This document shows positions 23,362 through 31,900 of a DNA stretch of 37,864 nucleotides, one piece after another. Where the stretch lies: contig CAKPLD010000006.1 in assembly GCA_934167225.1 (NCBI GenBank), positions 1 through 37,864 on the forward strand, read 5' to 3'. The stretch is from an uncultured Clostridia bacterium. Its GTDB lineage: Bacteria; Bacillota; Clostridia; TANB77; CAG-508. Each line of letters opens with the position of its first letter. Positions within the stretch are counted from its first letter, which is position 1. Position numbers and translations under genes: made by a program. A model generated the notes under the pieces. It did no database searches. It had not been told where the DNA came from and was given only the letters and a program-made list of their open reading frames with translations.

Positions 23362-25266
23362 ATGAACAAAAAAAATAAAAAACTTGCTAAAAAAGTTAAA
23401 AATAAAATAATAAAATCTAAAACAGATGACAAAATTGCAAAATTAAAAAGCAACTTAAATATCGAAAATGTTGTGTCTTTATCGAAATTAAAAATAATTT
23501 TAATTATAGTAATTACTCTATTTGTTTTACTTATTTGTAGACTATTTTATTTACAAATAATTGATGGCTCATATTTGTCTACATTAGCAACTAAACAACA
23601 AACTACGAGTGAAACAATTAGTAGTAAAAGAGGCAATATTTACGATTCAACCGGTGCTTCTCTTGCAATTAGTGAAACTGTTGATACAGTATCTGTAAAC
23701 CCATCTAAACTAAAAAGCAAAAAACATTCTGACATAGATGAATTAAAAAAATTGCTTGCTCAAAAATTTTCTGAAATTTTTGGGTTAAATAGTGACGAAG
23801 TATTAGATAAACTTAATAATGCGTCATCTACTGTAACAATTGCTGAAAAAGTTGAAGAAGACAAGGTATCAGTTCTAGAAAATTGGATAACTGATAATAA
23901 AATTACTTCTGGAATCAATATTGACGAAGATTCTAAAAGATACTATCCTTATGGAACCCTTGCATCTCAAGTAATTGGATCATGTGGAACTGATAATCAA
24001 GGTTTAGCTGGAATAGAGTCATCATATAATTCTATTTTAAAAGGTACTTCTGGCGAAATTGTAATATCAAAAGATGCTTCACAAAGTGAAATTCCAAACT
24101 CACAAGAATCATTTATACCTGCCGAAAATGGATACAATTTAGCTCTTACAATAGATGTAAACATTCAATCTATTGTTGAAAAATATTTAAAACAAGCAGT
24201 TGAAGAAAACTCATGTTCAAAAGGTGGTAACTGTATTATTATGAATCCACAAACTGGTGATATTTTAGCAATGGCTTCATACCCAAATTACGATTTAAAC
24301 TCACCTTTTACACCAACATCTTTTTATGCTAATAATTGGGACAATTTATCTAGTCAAGATAAATCTTCTAGAATTTACAATATGTGGGCTGTTCGTTCTG
24401 TTTCCGAAACATATGAACCAGGTTCTGTATTTAAATTAATTACAGCAGCTGTCGCACTTGAAGAAAATATTACAAAAACTGATATTGCAAATGATTTTTA
24501 TTGCAATGGTTTTGAAACAGTTGCAGACAAAACAATTCAATGTTGGTATTATCAAGCCCCATATTATAGCAAACATGATGGAGAATCTTTAAGAGAAGCT
24601 TTAATGGATTCTTGTAACCCATCTTTTATACAACTTGGTAAAAGAATTGGTGCACCAACATTATATAAATATTATAATGCCTTTGGTTTATTTGACAAGA
24701 CAAACTCTGGTCTACCTGGAGAAGCTTCTGGCATTTTCCACGAATTAGACAAAGTAGGTGCTGTTGAACTTGCAACAATGTCTTTTGGCCAAAGATTTAC
24801 TATAACACCTCTACAAATGGTAACTGCAATTTCAGCAATTGCCAATAATGGTAATCTTTTACAACCTAAAATTGTAAAATCTATGACAAATACAGATACC
24901 GGTGAAGTAACAACTTTTGATGCTAATAAAGTTAGACAAGTTATTTCTTCTCAAACTGCTAATGAAGTTAAATCTATGATGAAATCTGTTGTAACTGATG
25001 GTACAGGAAAACATGCACAAGTACAAGGTTATTCAATTGGTGGAAAGTCTGGTACTTCTGAACCAGTTGTTGGAGATACAAGTTCTGGTTATACAACTTC
25101 ATTTGCAGCAATTGCACCTATTGATAACACACAAGTTGTAATTTTAGTTACACTTTATGACCCTAAAGGTGATAGCCACCAAGGTGGACAAACAGCTGCT
25201 CCTGTTGTTTCTAAAATTCTTACAGAAGTTTTACCTTATATGGGTATTGAACCTGACCAAAAATAA
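23362..25266 (+). CDS. Class B penicillin-binding protein (FtsI/SpoVD type)
   Basis: Peptidoglycan DD-transpeptidase. 634 aa from the ATG at 23362, which follows GGTGAT; an ATG at 23350 was rejected because it has no upstream site. Lys-rich cytoplasmic tail, one membrane helix (~46-66, IILIVITLFVLLICRLFYL), the PBP dimer domain (SSKRGNIYDSTGASLA ... YPYGTLASQVIG), and the transpeptidase with SxxK in EPGSVFKLITA, SxN in MDSCNPSF and KSGT in GGKSGTSEP. No PASTA domains follow. Placement within FtsI versus SpoVD cannot be decided. It is divergent from yifB and ends in an intrinsic terminator. Confidence 0.93.
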   Translation: MNKKNKKLAKKVKNKIIKSKTDDKIAKLKSNLNIENVVSLSKLKIILIIVITLFVLLICRLFYLQIIDGSYLSTLATKQQTTSETISSKRGNIYDSTGASLAISETVDTVSVNPSKLKSKKHSDIDELKKLLAQKFSEIFGLNSDEVLDKLNNASSTVTIAEKVEEDKVSVLENWITDNKITSGINIDEDSKRYYPYGTLASQVIGSCGTDNQGLAGIESSYNSILKGTSGEIVISKDASQSEIPNSQESFIPAENGYNLALTIDVNIQSIVEKYLKQAVEENSCSKGGNCIIMNPQTGDILAMASYPNYDLNSPFTPTSFYANNWDNLSSQDKSSRIYNMWAVRSVSETYEPGSVFKLITAAVALEENITKTDIANDFYCNGFETVADKTIQCWYYQAPYYSKHDGESLREALMDSCNPSFIQLGKRIGAPTLYKYYNAFGLFDKTNSGLPGEASGIFHELDKVGAVELATMSFGQRFTITPLQMVTAISAIANNGNLLQPKIVKSMTNTDTGEVTTFDANKVRQVISSQTANEVKSMMKSVVTDGTGKHAQVQGYSIGGKSGTSEPVVGDTSSGYTTSFAAIAPIDNTQVVILVTLYDPKGDSHQGGQTAAPVVSKILTEVLPYMGIEPDQK

Positions 25267-25300
25267 AAAGATGGCATAATATATGCCACCTTTTTATTTT
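25266..25300 (+). terminator. Terminator of the PBP gene
   Basis: TGGCATA pairs with TATGCCA (25272-25278/25282-25288) inside an outer AAAAAG/CTTTTT pairing, followed by T-rich sequence. It may also serve the convergent TSCPD gene. Confidence 0.8.
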
Positions 25301-25307
25301 TTAATCT

Positions 25308-25565
25308 TTAGATTTTGTACTTTTCCTTATATTCCTGCAAAGCTTTTGCAACTTGATCTGGACATGATGTTCCTCTTTGTCCACATGGTATACCTTTCAA
25401 AAGCTCAATTATTTCATTGACTTTTCTTCCCTTTACTAGTGCAGATACACCTACTGTGTTTCCAGGACATCCTCCTATTACTTGTAAATCTTTTACAATG
25501 TTTCCTTCTATATCAAATATCATTTGCATAGAACAAACTCCTTGTGGCTCATATATATATTTCAT
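25308..25565 (-). CDS. TSCPD domain protein (TIGR03905-like)
   Basis: 85 aa, with family hallmarks GVCSMQMIFDIEG, VIGGCPGNTVGVSAL, IPCGQRGTSCPDQVAKAL. The conserved cysteines could bind metal. The TSCPD domain is also found at the C-terminus of some ribonucleotide reductases; the free-standing form has no assigned role. Start ATG at 25565 with GGAGTGA. Single gene between the PBP terminator and an unknown gene. Confidence 0.9.
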   Translation of the reverse strand: MKYIYEPQGVCSMQMIFDIEGNIVKDLQVIGGCPGNTVGVSALVKGRKVNEIIELLKGIPCGQRGTSCPDQVAKALQEYKEKYKI

Positions 25566-25633
25566 TTTTCTTCACTCCTTTATTGTGTTAATCTATTAAT
25601 TATTATATTAGATTTTCCTCAATAAATCAAGCA

Positions 25634-26149
25634 CTAATTTTCTACTCCAATTATTATAATGTCATTTTGGTCTATTTCAATATTCTCAATCCTTTCTCTT
25701 ATTTTTTGTTTTGAAAAAATTTTTGACATTTCAATGAAGTATATTTCCATATTTGCTTTTACACGTTCTAAATCATCCTCAAATAACTTTACAGAAACTT
25801 TATTAATATTTTTGGATTTTTCATTTGTCTCTGAAATTGATATTTTCTTGAGTTTTTTTAAATATTTTTCATATGCTAAATCACAAATGCAAAATAACGA
25901 TTCTTTTATCTTACCTTGTTTTATAATTCTTATAAAAATCCTTTGTTTTTCACCATTTTTATTTATTCCGTTAAAATTAATTAAATAAAATTCATATTCG
26001 GATACGCCATGATATTTTTCTATATTTTCAAATTCCAGTTTTTCTAAATTTGTATTTATTATTTTATTTAGATATTTTATCATTTGTTCTTGGTTATTTT
26101 GCAATATTTTTAAGATAACTTGTGTAAAATTGTATGATTTATTATCTAT
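25634..26149 (-). CDS. Hypothetical protein, apparent AUA start
   Basis: About 171 aa, soluble, Lys/Glu/Ile-rich, no recognised domain; the middle has FCICDLAYEKYLKKLKK and the end is a probable helix plus strand (IENIEIDQNDIIIIG). Start problem: the only standard start near the front is TTG at 26104, without a ribosome binding site. Reading 15 codons further back reaches ATA at 26147-26149, 5 nt after GGAGGG (26155-26160). This adds DNKSYNFTQVILKIL, which continues the same helical style. I therefore prefer an AUA start, with moderate confidence. It stands alone; function unknown. Confidence 0.6.
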   Translation of the reverse strand: MDNKSYNFTQVILKILQNNQEQMIKYLNKIINTNLEKLEFENIEKYHGVSEYEFYLINFNGINKNGEKQRIFIRIIKQGKIKESLFCICDLAYEKYLKKLKKISISETNEKSKNINKVSVKLFEDDLERVKANMEIYFIEMSKIFSKQKIRERIENIEIDQNDIIIIGVEN

Positions 26150-26160
26150 ATGAACCCTCC

Positions 26161-26594
26161 TTTTGTTATAATTTTATAGTCTTTAATTTCTTTTTCTTTG
26201 GTTCCAATTCATAATAAAAAATTTTCTTCTTTATCCCTCCTATGTGTATTTTTTTGATTAATTTTTTTGATTTTATTTGACTAAAAATTTGAAAAAAAAA
26301 TTAATTTTGAGTTATAACCCTTTTTGATAAGCAATATTTTTTGTGTATGCATCCACTAAATCTATTGCTAAAAATTATATAATTGATATTTAAAGTATAA
26401 AGCCATCTTTTGTTTTTGTCAATAAAATTCGTCAAATTTATCCAAACTTTTCATCGCAAAATTCGACAAATTCCGCCTTTAGGTTCATTTTTGTTTTATC
26501 TCTTATTAATGTAATATGTTTGATTTATCTCTTTTAGTTATTTTCATCATAATTTTAGTTAATAAAAACCACAAATCACAAATTTATAAATATT
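26161..26594. other. 434-nt AT-rich gap without a gene
   Basis: No convincing open frame on either strand. It holds two near-direct repeats AAAATTCGTCAAATTT and AAAATTCGACAAATTC around 26425-26475, of unknown meaning, and probably the upstream promoter region of the htrA gene. Nothing else seen. Confidence 0.5.
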
Positions 26595-26631
26595 TTTTCA
26601 CAAAATTTTCACAAACATATTGTATTATAAT
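26595..26631 (+). promoter_or_regulatory. htrA promoter with tandem TTTTCACA boxes (CssR-like)
   Basis: TTTTCACA at 26595-26602 and again at 26606-26613 (11 nt apart, one helical turn), then TATAAT at 26626-26631; there is no good -35, which fits activator dependence. In Bacillus subtilis, repeated TTTTCACA octamers mark the secretion-stress CssR-controlled htrA-family promoters. The same pair occurs at 27940-27958. Confidence 0.7.
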
Positions 26632-26674
26632 TAAGAAATAAATTATAATAATAAAAAAATAGGAGGATATTATA

Positions 26675-27934
26675 ATGAATGATAATGAATTTAAAAATGT
26701 AATAAGTAGTCCCAAATCATCTAATAAAGGTTCTTTTGGAAAAACAGTAGCAGTTCCATTTCTAAGTGGAGTATTAGGATGTAGTTTAGTTTTAGGAACA
26801 TGTTTTGGAGTTCCTAGTATAAAAGAAAAACTATTTTCTGGAATAAGTGGTTCTACTTCTGCTCCAGCATCTAGTAGTTCTGCTACATCACTAAATTCTG
26901 GAACAGTAAATACAGATTTAGTATCTCTTTCAAAATACTCAGATACAGCAGTTTATGCTGCAAATAAAATATTGCCATCAATTGTAGGAATTTCAATTAC
27001 TTATAATGTAACAAGTTCGTCTCCAATTTATGGTTGGTTTGGTCAAGGTCAAAATCAATCATCATCGTCACAGGCAACTGCATCTGGCTCTGGAATAATT
27101 ATTAGTGATGATGGTTATATTGTTACAAATAATCATGTTGTTGACTCTTCATCAGAATCAACATATTATGACATATCAGAAGCAACATCTGTAAAAGTTT
27201 CTTTATATGGTGACGAAACACAATATGATGCCCAAATTATAGGAAAAGATTCTCAAACAGATTTAGCGGTACTAAAAATCGATAAAACAGGTTTAACTCC
27301 TGCTGAATTTGCAGATTCTGATAGTGTAAAAGTTGGAGAATTTGCAATGGCAGTTGGAAATCCTTTGGATTTAGGTACTTCTATCACTTGTGGTGTTGTT
27401 AGTGCTTTAAATAGGAAAGTTCAAGATACAGAAGGTTCAACAACTTATACTTGTATACAAACAGATGCTGCAATAAACTCTGGAAACAGTGGTGGAGCTT
27501 TAGTTAACAGCCAAGGTCAAGTTATTGGTATAAATACATTAAAGGTTGCAAGTACTGGTGTTGAGGGTATTGGATTTGCAATTCCAATTAATTCTACAAC
27601 AGATATTATTGACCAATTGAAAACAAACCAAAAAGTAAAAAGACCTTACATTGGTATTTCTGGTAGAGACTTAGACGACGATACAGCAAAGAGATATAAT
27701 TTAGTAAAAGGTGTTTATGTAGTTTCTGTTGATGAGTATTCTGCCGCAGAAAAAGCAGGACTTAAAACTGGTGACGTAATTATTGGAATTGATGATAAAT
27801 CTATTTCTACTATGGATGAATTAAATGAAATTAAAAATACTCATTCTATAGGTGATACTGTTAAATTAAAAATCAATCGTGATGGACAGGAAAAAGAAAT
27901 TGCGTTAACTTTAGGAGAACAAAATTCTAATTAA
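26675..27934 (+). CDS. HtrA/DegP-type membrane-anchored serine protease
   Basis: Extracytoplasmic quality-control protease. 419 aa: short cytoplasmic start, one membrane segment (residues ~25-45, VAVPFLSGVLGCSLVLGTCF), a Ser/Ala/Thr-rich linker, the trypsin-like domain with His154 in TNNHVVD, Asp196 in TDLAVLK, Ser272 in NSGNSGGAL, and one C-terminal PDZ domain (~325-415, IGISGRDL ... AGLKTGDVIIGID). Start ATG follows ATAGGAGG. Regulation is probably by a CssRS-like secretion-stress system through the TTTTCACA boxes; no cssRS genes are in the window. Confidence 0.95.
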   Translation: MNDNEFKNVISSPKSSNKGSFGKTVAVPFLSGVLGCSLVLGTCFGVPSIKEKLFSGISGSTSAPASSSSATSLNSGTVNTDLVSLSKYSDTAVYAANKILPSIVGISITYNVTSSSPIYGWFGQGQNQSSSSQATASGSGIIISDDGYIVTNNHVVDSSSESTYYDISEATSVKVSLYGDETQYDAQIIGKDSQTDLAVLKIDKTGLTPAEFADSDSVKVGEFAMAVGNPLDLGTSITCGVVSALNRKVQDTEGSTTYTCIQTDAAINSGNSGGALVNSQGQVIGINTLKVASTGVEGIGFAIPINSTTDIIDQLKTNQKVKRPYIGISGRDLDDDTAKRYNLVKGVYVVSVDEYSAAEKAGLKTGDVIIGIDDKSISTMDELNEIKNTHSIGDTVKLKINRDGQEKEIALTLGEQNSN

Positions 27935-27939
27935 TACTT

Positions 27940-27986
27940 TTTTCACATTGTTTTCACAAAATGGACAAAAAAATATTGTATATTAT
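27940..27986 (+). promoter_or_regulatory. Second TTTTCACA box pair with -10, downstream of htrA
   Basis: TTTTCACA at 27940-27947 and 27951-27958, again 11 nt apart, then ATATTGTA and TATTAT (27981-27986). The box-to--10 distance is about 10 nt (one helical turn) longer than at htrA, and the flanking ATATTGTAT is shared. It points away from htrA towards a gene-free stretch. Confidence 0.6.
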
Positions 27987-27990
27987 TACT

Positions 27991-28078
27991 AAGTTAATTG
28001 AAACATACAGTTAACTTAAACAAAAAGACATCCCCTTTTATTTTCAAAAACAGAGAAGCTTTCACTTCTCTGTTTTTT
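27991..28078 (+). ncRNA. Candidate small RNA, ~88 nt, behind the second CssR-like promoter
   Basis: From the predicted start (~27991) the transcript would fold a 5' hairpin AAGTTAA/TTAACTT (27991-27997 with 28011-28017), then expose an unpaired linker with TCCCCTTTTATTTT (28031-28044), and end in the terminator at 28046-28078. A C-rich single-stranded patch able to pair with AGGGGA/AGGAGG-type ribosome binding sites is typical of Gram-positive regulatory RNAs. No open frame with a ribosome binding site was seen here. Prediction from sequence only. Confidence 0.45.
28046..28078. terminator. Bidirectional terminator
   Basis: AAAAACAGAGAAG (28046-28058) pairs with CTTCTCTGTTTTT (28065-28077), 6-nt loop, with T-runs on both strands. 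It ends the small RNA on plus and the 28077-28928 gene on minus. Confidence 0.88.
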
Positions 28079-28928
28079 ATTTTATTATTACTACATCATA
28101 TTCACTGGTAAATTCATCATTTCCATAAGGATATATAATATATAAATATCCTTTTTGTCCTAAAATGTATTCTTTTGCATTTTCTATTTTAAATTCATCT
28201 TTATTCGTATCTCTAATAGTTACATTATAGCCTAATTCAGATAATTTAATATTTTGTTCTTGTGAGCTATTAATTTCACTTTTTATTCTATTATCGGCTT
28301 CTTGTGAATTTATATTTTTTTTGTTTATAATATCATTAATACTTACCATTTTATTTGTTTCCATATTATAATTATATGTTTGAATTATTATTCTTTCATT
28401 ACTTTCTCCCTCTTTAAGTTCTGAAAGAATTATTAATGATAAAATATTGTCATTTTCGTATGCTTTGTATTTAACATTAAAAACTATATTTTTCCCACTT
28501 GTAGATGATAATACACTTTCTGATTTATCCTTAAATGTAGATTTTATCTGCTGATTATATTGTTTTGCAGTTTCTGTATTAATATTAAAATATGGAATTT
28601 TAAAATCTACAGTATAATTTTCTTCTTGCTCTTGAGTATTATATGCAACTAAAATAATATCTTGATCATTTTTTATTTTATTTACTGTTCCTTTGTATTC
28701 TGATATTATATCTATTTTATTATCAAATATATTCAAAAAATTTTCTTTTAATTCTTTAATTTCTTCGTCTTCTTTTTCCCTTGTTATTCCCACTATTAAG
28801 CCCAATTTAGCATCTTTAAAAAATTGCATATAAACAGCAACTCCTATTGCGATAAGGCAAATAACTAAAATAACTATGTATACTATATGTCTTAACTCAA
28901 ATTTTCTTTTTTCCATTTCAGGTCTCAT
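28077..28928 (-). CDS. Membrane-anchored protein, possibly DUF3298/DUF4163-like
   Basis: 283 aa. One membrane helix near the N-terminus (~14-35, HIVYIVILVICLIAIGVAVY), so the rest is probably extracellular. The ectodomain has a layout reminiscent of DUF4163/DUF3298 proteins (FKIPYFNINTETAKQYNQQI ... NYNMETNKMVSINDII ... GYLYIIYPYGNDEFTSEYDV), including the phrase 'N.ET.K.V.I.DI' typical of DUF3298, but identity is by eye only. Its ATG overlaps the stop of the upstream gene (ATGA), so the two are coupled. No catalytic motif. Confidence 0.75.
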   Translation of the reverse strand: MRPEMEKRKFELRHIVYIVILVICLIAIGVAVYMQFFKDAKLGLIVGITREKEDEEIKELKENFLNIFDNKIDIISEYKGTVNKIKNDQDIILVAYNTQEQEENYTVDFKIPYFNINTETAKQYNQQIKSTFKDKSESVLSSTSGKNIVFNVKYKAYENDNILSLIILSELKEGESNERIIIQTYNYNMETNKMVSINDIINKKNINSQEADNRIKSEINSSQEQNIKLSELGYNVTIRDTNKDEFKIENAKEYILGQKGYLYIIYPYGNDEFTSEYDVVIIK

Positions 28929-29407
28929 AAGGCTGTTCCTTCCTTTTTCTTTTTGTTAAATATTTTATTAAAAAATTCTATTATTTTTTCTTTAATTTTT
29001 TGGTACCATTTTAGATTATCATGCAATACTGGAAGATTATTATTTTCTATTGCTTCTTCTTGTACTATATCTTCTTTTTGGCTCTCTTCTATTTTTTCTG
29101 TTTCTAATTCATTTATATTTGCTTTTTCTACCTTTTCTGGTTCAATTTCTGTTTCTGTTATATTTTCTTCTATTTTCTCTCCCCAATATTTAGTTGCAAT
29201 CCATGCTAAAATTTGTAAAGTTTCTGGCTGTAAATTTTGCTCCTCTAATGGTAATTCTTTCGAAATTACAGGTTTATATTCAGGATTAGCTTTTGATTTT
29301 AAAACCTCTAACATTTCTATTGGCAAAGCTTCTAATTTTTCTTCATCATCTAAAAATTTTAATATTTCTATTACCTCTGAATAGGCATTTTTATTATCTT
29401 GTTCCAT
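28925..29407 (-). CDS. Acidic hypothetical protein, translationally coupled to the next gene
   Basis: 160 aa. N-terminal helical part (SEVIEILKFLDDEEKLEALP IEMLEVLKSKANPEYKP), a very Glu-rich middle, probably disordered, and a basic C-terminal helix with aromatic residues (WYQKIKEKIIEFFNKIF), perhaps membrane-associating. The stop overlaps the start of the membrane protein gene by 4 nt. It follows a SpoU methyltransferase gene by 21 nt, so the three may be one operon. No family recognised. Confidence 0.75.
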   Translation of the reverse strand: MEQDNKNAYSEVIEILKFLDDEEKLEALPIEMLEVLKSKANPEYKPVISKELPLEEQNLQPETLQILAWIATKYWGEKIEENITETEIEPEKVEKANINELETEKIEESQKEDIVQEEAIENNNLPVLHDNLKWYQKIKEKIIEFFNKIFNKKKKEGTAL

Positions 29408-29428
29408 TACATATTTTCCTTTCTTTTG

Positions 29429-30223
29429 TTATTTTTCTTTTATTTTTTGTCTTACATACTCATATAAAATTACTCCTGTTGCAATTGATGCATTTAAACT
29501 TTCTGTTTTTCCAAACATTGGAATAATTGCTCTTATATCTGCTATACTCTTTATTTCCTCAGATACCCCATTTGCTTCATTTCCTATTACTATAACATTT
29601 TTTTGTAAATTTATATCATATATTGATTTTTCTGTATTTAAATCTGTTACCATTATTTTAAAATTGTTATTTTGTAATTTTTTTAAAGTTTCTTTTAAAT
29701 TTTCGCATTCTACTATTTTCACCCTAAATATCGCTCCCATTGTCGAACGAATAACTTTTGAGTTGTACGGATCTGTCGTTCCTTTTGATATTAAAATTTG
29801 TTTTAAGCCTACACTATCTAAGGTTCTTATTATTGTTCCCAAATTTCCTGGATTTTGCAAATCATCTAGGGCTAATATTATTTCTTGCTCTAAATCTATA
29901 TTTTCGCCATTCTCCTCTTTTTCTATTACTGCTAAAACGCCTTGTGGCCTTTCTACTTCAGATATTAATTTGAATATACTTTCCGGTACTTGTATATATT
30001 CTATTTTTGTCAAATCTTCTTTTAAATGTTTTTGCACAAGTTCGCTATTTATTGCTTCTTCTGATATTATTATTTGCTTTATTTTAGCCTTTTCTTGTAT
30101 TGCCTCTTCTACAATTTTTACACCTTCTATTATATATTCGTTATATTCCTTTCGGTATTTTTTTTCTTTTAACTTTATTATATGCTTAATTAGTTTGTTT
30201 TCTTTGCTAGTTATTTGTTGCAT
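29429..30223 (-). CDS. SpoU/TrmH-family RNA 2'-O-methyltransferase
   Basis: 264 aa. N-terminal substrate-binding domain (TSKENKLIKHIIKLKEKKYR ... IIEGVKIVEEAI), then the SPOUT motifs LDDLQNPGNLGTIIRTLDS, VIVIGNEANGVSEE and LNASIATGVILYEY, which form the knotted SAM site. The RNA target is not fixed by sequence; relatives include TsnR-like and YsgA-like 23S rRNA enzymes. Start ATG 30223 follows GGGGAGGAG, part of which lies in the hairpin 30233-30265. It is one of three SPOUT methyltransferase genes in this window. Confidence 0.92.
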   Translation of the reverse strand: MQQITSKENKLIKHIIKLKEKKYRKEYNEYIIEGVKIVEEAIQEKAKIKQIIISEEAINSELVQKHLKEDLTKIEYIQVPESIFKLISEVERPQGVLAVIEKEENGENIDLEQEIILALDDLQNPGNLGTIIRTLDSVGLKQILISKGTTDPYNSKVIRSTMGAIFRVKIVECENLKETLKKLQNNNFKIMVTDLNTEKSIYDINLQKNVIVIGNEANGVSEEIKSIADIRAIIPMFGKTESLNASIATGVILYEYVRQKIKEK

Positions 30224-30232
30224 TTTTGTCTC

Positions 30233-30265
30233 CTCCCCATTTAAGAACCGTCCCCAAATGGGGAG
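30233..30265 (-). repeat. Hairpin carrying GGGGACGGTTCTT, overlapping a ribosome binding site
   Basis: CTCCCCATTT (30233-30242) pairs exactly with AAATGGGGAG (30256-30265); the minus-strand loop is GGGGACGGTTCTT. This loop word resembles a short dispersed repeat I have met in clostridial genomes (REP-like), but only this copy is present here. On the minus strand the 3' arm merges with the ribosome binding site GGGGAGGAG of the methyltransferase gene, so it could also limit its translation. Confidence 0.5.
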
Positions 30266-30312
30266 TAGCTGTTATTATGATAACATTTTTTTGTTTTTTG
30301 TTCAAGTAATTA

Positions 30313-31578
30313 TTAAATTAATTCTATTGGTATCAAATTATTATTTTTATCTAATGGAAAAATTTCTCTATTTAGGCAAATTACTCCACCATTTCCAACT
30401 GTTAGGCCAAATTTTTCTATCACATCAAAATTTTTTATTGCTTGTTTTCCTGGATTGTAACTTTTCTTGATTTCTATAGGATATACGGTATTATCGTATA
30501 TAATTAAAAGGTCAATTTCTTTTCCGTTATTATCTCTATAATAATATAAATATTTTTTGCTATCTAATCCTTGATTTGTAAATGATTTTATAATTTCTGT
30601 TACAACATATGTTTCAAAAATAGCTCCATTAAATGCACTTTTTTCTAATGTTTTACTATCCATGTAACCTGCTAAGAAACATGCTAGACCTGTATCCATA
30701 AAATATATTTTTGGTCTTTTTACAATCCTTGAAATATTGTTATTGTAATAAGGTTGTAATAAGTATACAATTCCTGTATTTACTAGTATTGATAGCCAAT
30801 TTTGAGCCGTCATATTATTTATTTCTATTGAATTTGAAATGTCGTTTATATTTAACTCTTGACCTGTTCTTACTGCTACTGATTCTACAAATTTTAAAAA
30901 TTTTATTTCATCTTTTACATTTATAAGTTCTCTTATATCTCTTTCAATATATGTTTTTATATATGTTTCGAAAAAGTCTCTTGGTTCGATATTTGGATTA
31001 GAATATAGCTCTGGGTATCCTCCTTTTAGAATTTTTTCAAATATTTCATCTATCTCTTTTCGTTCTTGCTTTTCTCTATTTTCTATCTTGTCATATGATG
31101 GCAAAAATAGTTCATCTTTTTTGTGTTCTATTTCTCTATTTGATAATGGATATAACTCGAGAATTCCCACTCTTCCTGCTAGTGATTCACTTACATTTTT
31201 CATTGTGTGAAATACCTGTGAACCTGTTAAATAATATAACCCAGATGATTGGATTTCTTCATTTTCTAGATGTTCTTGCCTTTTTTTATCTACTATTATT
31301 TTTATATATGATAATAAATCTGGTGCATATTGAAATTCGTCTATTATTAGTGGCATTTTATATCTTTCTAAAAATAGTTCTGGATCTTCTATTGCTAATG
31401 CTCTTGTTTGTATATTGTCTAATGATACATAGTTTATTTTATTTTTTTCTTCTTTTTGTAATATTGTCAGTAAGGTTGTTTTTCCTACTTGTCTTGAACC
31501 AGTAATCATTATTACTGGAAATGCTTTTTCTAGTTCTTCTAGCTTTTTTTCTATACTTCTTTTTATATAAGTTCCCAT
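30313..31578 (-). CDS. AAA-family ATPase with DUF4143 domain
   Basis: 421 aa. Walker A GSRQVGKTTLL (~27-37), Walker B PLIIDEFQYAP (~75-85), sensor-like YYLTGSQVF, then a winged-helix/DUF4143 part (YIERDIRELINVKDEIKFLK ... TAQNWLSILVNTGIVYLLQP). It closes with NGKEIDLLIIYDNTVYPIEIKKS, a PDDEXK nuclease-like pattern (ExD...ExK). This common family is often found among accessory and defence genes; its function is not settled. Start ATG 31578 follows AGGAGG. Single gene. Confidence 0.9.
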   Translation of the reverse strand: MGTYIKRSIEKKLEELEKAFPVIMITGSRQVGKTTLLTILQKEEKNKINYVSLDNIQTRALAIEDPELFLERYKMPLIIDEFQYAPDLLSYIKIIVDKKRQEHLENEEIQSSGLYYLTGSQVFHTMKNVSESLAGRVGILELYPLSNREIEHKKDELFLPSYDKIENREKQERKEIDEIFEKILKGGYPELYSNPNIEPRDFFETYIKTYIERDIRELINVKDEIKFLKFVESVAVRTGQELNINDISNSIEINNMTAQNWLSILVNTGIVYLLQPYYNNNISRIVKRPKIYFMDTGLACFLAGYMDSKTLEKSAFNGAIFETYVVTEIIKSFTNQGLDSKKYLYYYRDNNGKEIDLLIIYDNTVYPIEIKKSYNPGKQAIKNFDVIEKFGLTVGNGGVICLNREIFPLDKNNNLIPIELI

Positions 31579-31804
31579 ATGGTTGCCTCCTTTTATATTT
31601 TATTATATTTATATTATACTATTTTTATTATGTTTTTTCAATATCTCCATACATATTTATATTACAGATATAATTTTGTATCAATTTTCACAATTCATTT
31701 TGCATTTGCAAAAATTTTTAATGTATCAGCAGATGAATTTAACTTTAAAGATAATAAATAATAATAAAAAATAAAGAATAACTTAAGATAAAAGTCATTC
31801 TTTA
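31579..31804 (+). pseudogene. Possible remnant of an XRE regulator gene with its terminator
   Basis: A short plus-strand frame ends FAKIFNVSADEFNFKDNK (stop at 31759-31761), which resembles the last part of a Cro/cI helix-turn-helix (LAK.FNVSADEL...). The preceding part is not recognisable. After the stop comes an intrinsic hairpin AAAGAAT...ATTCTTT (31772-31804 region) with inner ACTT/AAGT and T-run. Together this looks like the 3' end of a decayed regulator gene. The rest of the 31579-31900 gap shows nothing else. Confidence 0.3.
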
Positions 31805-31900
31805 TTTTCCATTTCTCTCGAAATTATTTTTCTAATTATTTATAAACAATATTTATATTAATCCTATTAAATATATATAAGCATCTGTTATTTCATTTTA

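Noticed and set aside
29664..30470. 268-codon plus-strand frame
   Set aside because: Antisense to the SpoU methyltransferase and DUF4143 genes; no coding features of its own.
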